Shown piece by piece: positions 58,213-64,000 of a stretch of 64,000 nt of DNA (position 1 is the stretch's first letter; every line of letters begins with the position of its first letter). A program made the position numbers and the translations under genes. The notes under the pieces were generated by a model. It saw nothing but the letters and a program-made list of their open reading frames with translations. It did no database searches and had not been told where the DNA came from. Source of the stretch: Mesorhizobium sp. M2D.F.Ca.ET.226.01.1.1 (lineage in GTDB: Bacteria; Pseudomonadota; Alphaproteobacteria; Rhizobiales; Rhizobiaceae); the NCBI RefSeq assembly GCF_004022705.2, contig NZ_RZOY02000017.1:1-64000 (forward strand), in the 5' to 3' direction.

Positions 58213-61173
58213 TTAGAAGAAACCTTTGCGCTGCCACCAACCGGCGCGCTTCGGCTTGTCCTCGGTCTTGGCCTCGTCGGACACGTTCGAGGACACGACG
58301 GGAACAACCGGCGCATCGATCGACTGCGGCTTGCGCCGCGTCGGATGAGCGTTGGCGACAGGCTCCGCCTCGGCCACAGCGGGAGCGGTGCCCGCTGGCT
58401 CGGGCTCGACAGCCACGGGCGCGACCTGGGCTTCCGCCACAGGTTCGGACACCGTCTCGACCACGGTTTCCTCTGCGGCTTTCTTTGCTCTCGAACGGCG
58501 AGGCTTCTTCGGCTTCTCTGCCGCATCTGCATCGTCATTGGCCGCAGCGGGAGCTGTGGGCTGTTCGGGCGCGGCTGCGACTGCCGGCTCGCCGGCGTCC
58601 TCGTCTTCTGCCGCTTCGTCCTCGATGTCGCCGACAGCTTCGCCGGCGCCGGCCTCCGAGACCTCGTCCTCGCGGCGATTGCGTTTGCCGCCGCGCTTGC
58701 CGCGCCGGCGCTTCTTGCCGGCGCCGTCCTCGGCGGTCACCGCCACGGCTTCGCTGTCGAGGACTTCCTGGGCTGTCTCTTCCGTTGCCTCATCACCGGC
58801 TGCGCCTGTTGCCTCCGGCGCTGGAGCGGCAATGGCGTCACCACTATGCTCGCGGTCGCGATCCCTGCCGCCACGCCGCCGCCGGCGCTTGCGGCGCTTG
58901 CGATCGCGGCCTTCGCCGTCCTCGGAGCGCTGCTGGTGCAGGCCCTGCTGCTGCGGATGGCGCGGCTGTTCGGCCTGCACCGCAACCTCTTCCTCTTCCT
59001 CGATGACGATCTCGTCCTCGGGCTCCTCAGGCTCGACATAGGCCGGCAAGCTGCGCACCTCGACAAAGCCTTCCGGCTTCTCGGCAATGGCGCCGCGGAA
59101 GATCGCGTAGTGCTGGGTGCCGAGCGTCTCGTCGGCCTCGATCGTGATCGTCAGGCCGAAGCGCGCTTCGAGCTCGACCAGATTGGCGCGCTTGTGATTG
59201 AGCACGTAAAGCGCGGTCGCGGCAGGCGTACGCACGATGATGTGGCTGCGCGAGTCCTTGAGCAGGAATTCCTCGATCGCCCGCACCACCATCAGCGCCA
59301 CGGAGGAATCGGAGCGCACATGGCCGGTGCCGCCGCAATGCGGGCACGGCTTCATGGTCGATTCCAGCACGCTGGCGCGGATGCGCTGGCGTGACATTTC
59401 CATAAGGCCGAAATGCGAGATGCGGCCGACCTGGATGCGGGCGCGGTCGTTCTTGAGGTGATCCTTCAGCCGCTTCTCGACGGAGCGGTTGTTGCGGTTC
59501 TCCTCCATGTCGATGAAGTCGATGACGATCAAGCCCGCTAGGTCGCGCAACCTGAGCTGGCGCGCCACTTCCTCGGCCGCCTCCAGATTGGTGTGGAGCG
59601 CGGTCTCCTCGATCGAATGCTCCTTGGTGGAGCGGCCGGAGTTGACGTCGATCGAAACCAGCGCCTCGGTCTGGTTGATGATGATGTAGCCGCCGCTCTT
59701 CAGCGTCACCTGCGGCTGCAGCATGCGGTCGAGCTGCGCCTCTATTCCGTTGCGCACGAAGATCGGTGTGGTGTCGCGGTATGGCTGAACCACCTTGGCG
59801 TGGCTCGGCATCAGCATGCGCATGAAGTCCTTGGCCTCGCGGTAACCGTCCTCGCCGGAGACCAGGATCTCGTCGATATCCTTGTTGTAGAGATCGCGCA
59901 CCGAGCGCTTGATCAGGCTGCCTTCCTCATAGACCAGGGCAGGGGCCGACGACTGCAGCGTCAGGTTGCGGACGTTTTCCCAAAGCCGCATCAGATATTC
60001 GTAGTCGCGCTTGATTTCGGCCTTGGTGCGGCTTTCGCCGGCGGTGCGCAGGATGACGCCCATGCCCTGCGGCACTTCGAGGTCGGCTACGACCTCCTTC
60101 AGGCGCTTGCGGTCCTGCGCGTTGGTGATCTTGCGCGAGATGCCGCCGCCGCGCGCGGTGTTCGGCATCAGCACCGAATAGCGGCCGGCAAGCGAAAGAT
60201 AGGTGGTGAGCGCCGCGCCCTTGTTGCCGCGCTCTTCCTTGACCACCTGCACCAAGAGGATCTGGCGGCGCTTGATGACTTCTTGGATCTTGTACTGGCG
60301 ACGCACCGGCTTGCGCCGGTTGCGGATTTCCTCGAGCGCATCCTCGGCGCCGACCGACTCTACCTCATGCTCGTCCGAATGCGCGGACGAGACCTCTTCC
60401 AGCATGCCGCGATCATTGTCGCTGGTGACGGCTTCGCCGACCTGTTCGGGGCCAACCTGCTCGGGCTGATCCGCCTGCGGGACCGCCTCGGAGATCACGT
60501 CGGCTTCGACGTTCGCGGCAATCGAGGTCGGCCCACCTTCGGAAGGCTTGCCCTCTTCGTCTTCACTGACGTCGCCACCGGCCTCGGTGTCGGATTGCTC
60601 AGCCGTTTCCGACACCGCTTCGACTTCGACGACGTCATCGGAGGTTTCGGGATTCTCGGCTGAAGCGTCGGCGGTCTCGCCGGCATCCCCGCTCGCGGTA
60701 ACCATGGCCGTGGTTTCGTCAGCCGCTACGGCCTCGGCCGGGCTTTCCTCGTTTTCCGAGGCAGCCTGCTTGAGCTCGCCGCGGTCGCGGTTCTTGCCGC
60801 CGCGCCGCCGGTTGCGACGGCCGCCGCGATCGCGCGCCTGATGCTCCTCGCCGTTCTCGGCCTCCTCGTCGTCTTCGTCCTCGGCTTCCTGCGCTTCGGC
60901 GCGCAGCAGGGCCTGACGGTCGGCGACTGGAATCTGGTAGTAGTCGGGGTGAATTTCACTGAAGGCGAGAAAACCGTGACGGTTGCCGCCATATTCGACA
61001 AAGGCTGCCTGGAGGGAAGGTTCGACGCGGGTTACGCGGGCGAGGTAGATGTTTCCTTTGAGCTGCTTCTTGTCCTGGGATTCAAAATCGAATTCTTCGA
61101 TGCGGTTACCGCGAACGACAACAACGCGTGTTTCCTCCGGGTGGGAGGCGTCTATCAGCATCTTGTTGGGCAT
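58213..61173 (-). CDS. rne: Ribonuclease E
   Basis: 986 residues from the ATG at 61173. The catalytic half has KMLIDASHPEETRVVVVRGN, an S1 domain split by an acidic/basic insert of about 190 residues (around 93-285), LVSIDVNSGRST and LIVIDFIDMEENRN (the two metal-binding Asp), and KPCPHCGGTGHVRS (zinc link between subunits). The C-terminal 300 residues are low complexity with Arg-rich RNA-binding patches and end in KRAGWWQRKGFF, similar to the GWW end that binds PNPase in Caulobacter. It processes rRNA and mRNA in the degradosome. Confidence 0.97.
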   Translation of the reverse strand: MPNKMLIDASHPEETRVVVVRGNRIEEFDFESQDKKQLKGNIYLARVTRVEPSLQAAFVEYGGNRHGFLAFSEIHPDYYQIPVADRQALLRAEAQEAEDEDDEEAENGEEHQARDRGGRRNRRRGGKNRDRGELKQAASENEESPAEAVAADETTAMVTASGDAGETADASAENPETSDDVVEVEAVSETAEQSDTEAGGDVSEDEEGKPSEGGPTSIAANVEADVISEAVPQADQPEQVGPEQVGEAVTSDNDRGMLEEVSSAHSDEHEVESVGAEDALEEIRNRRKPVRRQYKIQEVIKRRQILLVQVVKEERGNKGAALTTYLSLAGRYSVLMPNTARGGGISRKITNAQDRKRLKEVVADLEVPQGMGVILRTAGESRTKAEIKRDYEYLMRLWENVRNLTLQSSAPALVYEEGSLIKRSVRDLYNKDIDEILVSGEDGYREAKDFMRMLMPSHAKVVQPYRDTTPIFVRNGIEAQLDRMLQPQVTLKSGGYIIINQTEALVSIDVNSGRSTKEHSIEETALHTNLEAAEEVARQLRLRDLAGLIVIDFIDMEENRNNRSVEKRLKDHLKNDRARIQVGRISHFGLMEMSRQRIRASVLESTMKPCPHCGGTGHVRSDSSVALMVVRAIEEFLLKDSRSHIIVRTPAATALYVLNHKRANLVELEARFGLTITIEADETLGTQHYAIFRGAIAEKPEGFVEVRSLPAYVEPEEPEDEIVIEEEEEVAVQAEQPRHPQQQGLHQQRSEDGEGRDRKRRKRRRRRGGRDRDREHSGDAIAAPAPEATGAAGDEATEETAQEVLDSEAVAVTAEDGAGKKRRRGKRGGKRNRREDEVSEAGAGEAVGDIEDEAAEDEDAGEPAVAAAPEQPTAPAAANDDADAAEKPKKPRRSRAKKAAEETVVETVSEPVAEAQVAPVAVEPEPAGTAPAVAEAEPVANAHPTRRKPQSIDAPVVPVVSSNVSDEAKTEDKPKRAGWWQRKGFF

Positions 61174-61781
61174 TATCTTGTTTCCTGCCGGCAGCAGACA
61201 GCCGCAGCTGGCGTGGCAGGGCCCGCCGCTGTGCGCCTGTATATGTGTGCATGCCGGATAATTGAATGTCCGCCGGCCGCCGCTTGAGCGCAATGGCGGT
61301 GCCGCCCGCAGCCATTGTGGCGCGGTTTGATGCGGACCTTTCCATGATTGCGCTTGAAGGCATCGGCACCCAGCAGAACCTTTTGAACCAAAGCCCGGGC
61401 TGCGCCGGACCAGCTTGTTTGCTCACAAAGAGCCGGCGCGGGGCAAACCCGGCCGTTTTCCTCACGCAAGCGATTCCCCCGCCACGAGGGCACGCCTGCG
61501 AAATTCGTCGCGACCACCTGAGCCTGGAAGGGTAAAGGAGCCGCCTTTGCATCCGACCTTAGGCAGGAAACTGCTGAGGCGAGCGGTTCCAGGATTGCAG
61601 TGATCCAACGTCGCTTTTATGATTTGGCGGGATGGAAGGCAACCCCGATTTCGGATGCCGGCAAAAAGCGCTTCCGCAGGGGAAGGTGCCCTTCACGTCA
61701 CTCATTAAAGGCTTGGTTAACCTTCTCTGAATACCAATCGTTAATCGGGCTGACGGGCACTCTGCGAGAAGACTGGGCGCA
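61174..61781. other. Divergent rne/amiC intergenic region
   Basis: About 610 nt without a supported protein gene. The minus-strand half should be the long 5' leader of rne. A candidate -35 TTGCCT (61642-61637) and -10 TAAAAG (61619-61614) with 17-nt spacing lie about 440 nt upstream of rne; the match is only moderate. Short open frames here have no ribosome-binding site. The plus side has GGTTAACC at 61715-61722 before amiC. Confidence 0.45.
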
Positions 61782-63068
61782 ATGCGCCAAACCGGGAGCG
61801 ACGGAAAAGAGATGGGACGTGCAGGGGCCGCAAACAAGAGGGGTGGGGCGGCGGCGCATCTGCAGCGCATGGCCTGGGCCGCTTTGCTGCTGGCGGTCGC
61901 CCTGTGTTTCACCGCCGCTGCGCGGGCCGACGCCCTGCTCGGCGCGACCGGCTACAAGATGGCCGGCGACGCCACCAAGACGCGCATCGTTGTGAATTTC
62001 GATCGCGAGCCGGACATCAAATGGTTCCTGCTGCGCGGCCCTAATCGCCTGGTTGTCGACCTGCCGCGCACACGATTCGCGCTCGACGCGAAGGATGTGA
62101 AGCCACGCGGCCTCGTGCGGGCTGTTCGCTACGGCGATCAAGGACACGGCTCGCGCCTGATCCTCACCGGCAAGGGACCTTTCACCGTCGACAAGCTCGA
62201 TGTGCTGAAGAATGACGACGGCAGCGGCTACCGCATCGCCATCGATATGTCGGCCGCCTCCGAGCGGGAGTTCGATGAAGCTCTGGCCAACCAGTCGCTG
62301 ACGACCGGTTCGACGGTCTCCACCCAAAAAGGCGAGCGGGTTGGCACCGGACCGATATCGGCGCCCGGCCATCGCTTCACCGTGGTTATCGATCCGGGCC
62401 ATGGCGGTGTCGATGGCGGCGCCGAAAGTTCCTCCGGCACGGTCGAGAAGGACGTCACGCTCGCTTTTGCCAAGGAGCTGCGTGACAAGCTGGCCGCGGT
62501 CGGCAAATACGATGTCTACATGACGCGCGACAACGACGTGTACCTGCAATTGGACGAGCGCGTACGCATCGCCCGCCAGCACGAGGCCGACCTGCTGATC
62601 TCGATCCACGCCGATACGATCGCCGTCAAGGGCCTTCGCGGCGCCACGGTCTACACGCTATCGGACAAGGCGTCCGATCCGGAGGCCCAGGCGCTCGCCG
62701 ATCGCGAAAACCTGTCCGACCAGTTCGCCGGAATGAAGATCGAGGACGACAACAAGGAAGTCACCGACATCCTGATCGACCTGATCCGCCGTGAAACGCA
62801 CGGTTTCTCGATGAGTTTTGCCCATACGCTGGTCGGTCAGTTGTCGACCAGCGTCGGCCTCATCAACAATCCGCAGCGCTCGGCCGGCTTCAGGGTGCTC
62901 AAGGCTCCGGACGTGCCGTCCGTTCTGGTCGAGCTCGGCTACCTCTCCAATGCCAAGGACGAGGCGCAACTGCTCAACTCCGACTGGCGCGGCAAGGCGG
63001 CGCAAAGCATAACCAACGCGGTTGCGCTGTTTGCCGCGGCCAAGACCGGAACCGCGACAGGCGGCTGA
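61782..63068 (+). CDS. amiC: N-acetylmuramoyl-L-alanine amidase (AmiC-type)
   Basis: 428 residues; the ATG at 61812 (418 residues), behind GGAAAAGAG, is an equally good start. The signal peptide ends near residue 49 (TAAARA-DA). An AMIN domain (about 60-170) precedes the amidase_3 zinc domain with FTVVIDPGHGGVDGG, GTVEKDVTLAFAKELRD, LISIHADTIAV and VELGYLSNAKDE (catalytic Glu). It cuts septal peptidoglycan side chains during cell division. The AMIN domain directs it to the septum. The next gene is mrcA. Confidence 0.95.
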   Translation: MRQTGSDGKEMGRAGAANKRGGAAAHLQRMAWAALLLAVALCFTAAARADALLGATGYKMAGDATKTRIVVNFDREPDIKWFLLRGPNRLVVDLPRTRFALDAKDVKPRGLVRAVRYGDQGHGSRLILTGKGPFTVDKLDVLKNDDGSGYRIAIDMSAASEREFDEALANQSLTTGSTVSTQKGERVGTGPISAPGHRFTVVIDPGHGGVDGGAESSSGTVEKDVTLAFAKELRDKLAAVGKYDVYMTRDNDVYLQLDERVRIARQHEADLLISIHADTIAVKGLRGATVYTLSDKASDPEAQALADRENLSDQFAGMKIEDDNKEVTDILIDLIRRETHGFSMSFAHTLVGQLSTSVGLINNPQRSAGFRVLKAPDVPSVLVELGYLSNAKDEAQLLNSDWRGKAAQSITNAVALFAAAKTGTATGG

Positions 63069-63297
63069 GCGGCCGCACTCGCTCCCAGCCGCCGGACGTC
63101 TGCAACTACAAGCAGCGTTGCATGACGACAACACCCGGCGTTATTATTGGACAGCCGAGTCCTGAAATTTCGCGCTGCCGTATTTTGTCCACATGGTGGC
63201 GACATGGGTCTCTGATTGCGGATTGGGACCGCCCCTGGAAGCTTGCGCGACTGTCGGCTTCGTTTAGGAAATTCCCGAACCTCGGACTGGAGCGGGC

Positions 63298-64000
63298 ATG
63301 ATTCGTCTCATCGGCTATTTCTTTGGCATCGGCACCACGCTGGCGCTGCTGGTGGCCGCCGGTGTCGCCATCTATATCAGCCATGTCGCGAAGGACCTGC
63401 CCGATTATGAGGTGCTGGCCAAATACGAGCCGCCAGTAACCACGCGCATTCATGCCTCGGACGGCTCGCTGATGGCCGAGTATGCGCGCGAGCGGCGTCT
63501 CTATCTGCCGATCCAGGCCATCCCGGACCGCGTCAAGGCGGCCTTCATGTCGGCCGAGGACAAGAACTTCTACAACCACCCCGGCATCGACATCACCGGT
63601 CTCGGCCGCGCCATCATCGTCAACTTCCAGAACCTTGGCTCCGGACGCCGCCAGGTCGGCGCCTCGACGATCACCCAGCAGGTGGCGAAGAACTTCCTGC
63701 TTACTTCGGACCAGACCTATGAGCGCAAGATCAAGGAGATGATCCTGGCCTTCCGCATCGAGCAGGCCTATTCGAAGGATCGCATCCTCGAGCTCTATCT
63801 CAACGAAATCTTTTTCGGCTTCGGCGCCTATGGCGTGGCGGGTGCCGCGCTCACCTATTTCGACAAGTCGGTCAACGAGTTGACGGTCGCGGAAGCCGCC
63901 TATCTCGCTTCGCTGCCGAAGGGCCCGAACAATTATCATCCCTTCAAGCATGCCGACCGCGCGATCGAGCGCCGCAACTGGGTCATCGACCAGATGGTCG
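63298..64000 (+). CDS. mrcA: Penicillin-binding protein 1A, N-terminal part
   Basis: The gene starts at ATG 63298 and runs off the window end; 234 codons are present. A signal-anchor helix (residues 5-27, IGYFFGIGTTLALLVAAGVA) is followed by the GT51 glycosyltransferase domain: SAEDKNFYNHPGIDITGLGR (catalytic Glu), GASTITQQVAKN, ERKIKEMILAFRIEQAYSKD and ILELYLNEIFFGFGAYGVA. The transpeptidase domain is outside the window. The enzyme polymerises and crosslinks peptidoglycan. It follows amiC by 229 nt. Confidence 0.96.
   Translation, partial: MIRLIGYFFGIGTTLALLVAAGVAIYISHVAKDLPDYEVLAKYEPPVTTRIHASDGSLMAEYARERRLYLPIQAIPDRVKAAFMSAEDKNFYNHPGIDITGLGRAIIVNFQNLGSGRRQVGASTITQQVAKNFLLTSDQTYERKIKEMILAFRIEQAYSKDRILELYLNEIFFGFGAYGVAGAALTYFDKSVNELTVAEAAYLASLPKGPNNYHPFKHADRAIERRNWVIDQMV

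Noticed and set aside
61705..61722. CtrA box (TTAA-N7-TTAA) upstream of amiC
   Set aside because: The two TTAA half-sites are 8 nt apart rather than 7, so the match is not good enough to report as a site.

Overview
The window is one contiguous stretch of a GC-rich alphaproteobacterial chromosome, most likely Mesorhizobium or a close relative in the Rhizobiales. This is inferred from gene content: an NDUFA12-type complex I subunit, DUF2155, DUF2842, DUF930 and BTLCP proteins, an RNase E with a long insert in its S1 domain, and RIME-like intergenic palindromes. No sequence search was possible. Genes are dense on both strands. Only one tRNA (tRNA-Pro GGG) was found, with no rRNA, CRISPR array, intact insertion sequence or prophage.

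Layout. 1-2.9 kb: tail of a pyruvate dehydrogenase E2 gene, a DUF930 protein, a HAD phosphatase and an unknown protein. 3.0-9.7 kb: a complete glucitol/sorbitol phosphotransferase operon (gutM-srlA-srlE-srlB and an HPr-EI fusion), then an unknown protein and a SorC-type regulator. This supplies every phosphotransfer step from PEP to sugar in one locus. 10.2-20.6 kb: tRNA-Pro and a compact Wzx/Wzy-style polysaccharide locus (polymerase/ligase, initiating phosphotransferase, one GT4, Wza-like lipoprotein, Wzc-like protein with no P-loop, CelD-like acyltransferase, deacetylase), interrupted by an FKBP gene. The set resembles holdfast/unipolar adhesin loci. 20.7-34.6 kb: housekeeping genes (ctaA, argC, speB, rplM-rpsI, thioesterase, enoyl-CoA hydratase, metY) with an acyltransferase, a GDPD, an aldo/keto reductase/LysR pair and a 47-bp inverted repeat.

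34.6-43.7 kb: solute-binding-like protein, P450, gamma carbonic anhydrase, ankyrin protein, a LapG-like BTLCP protease, a double PilZ protein, a PAS protein, rhomboid, CBS and YjhX-type proteins. 43.9-64 kb: gatB and a GNAT, panBC, complex I NDUFA12, DUF2155, aroQ-accB-accC-aat, a DsbA-like protein and an M48 protease, an aminotransferase with glsA, rne, amiC and the start of mrcA.

The most unusual items are the self-contained sorbitol PTS in a rhizobium-like genome, the three 33-bp in-register copies of the rpsI 3' end, the orphan plus-strand terminator at 41.8 kb that suggests a small RNA, and the palindromic repeat that supplies the start codon of yjhX.
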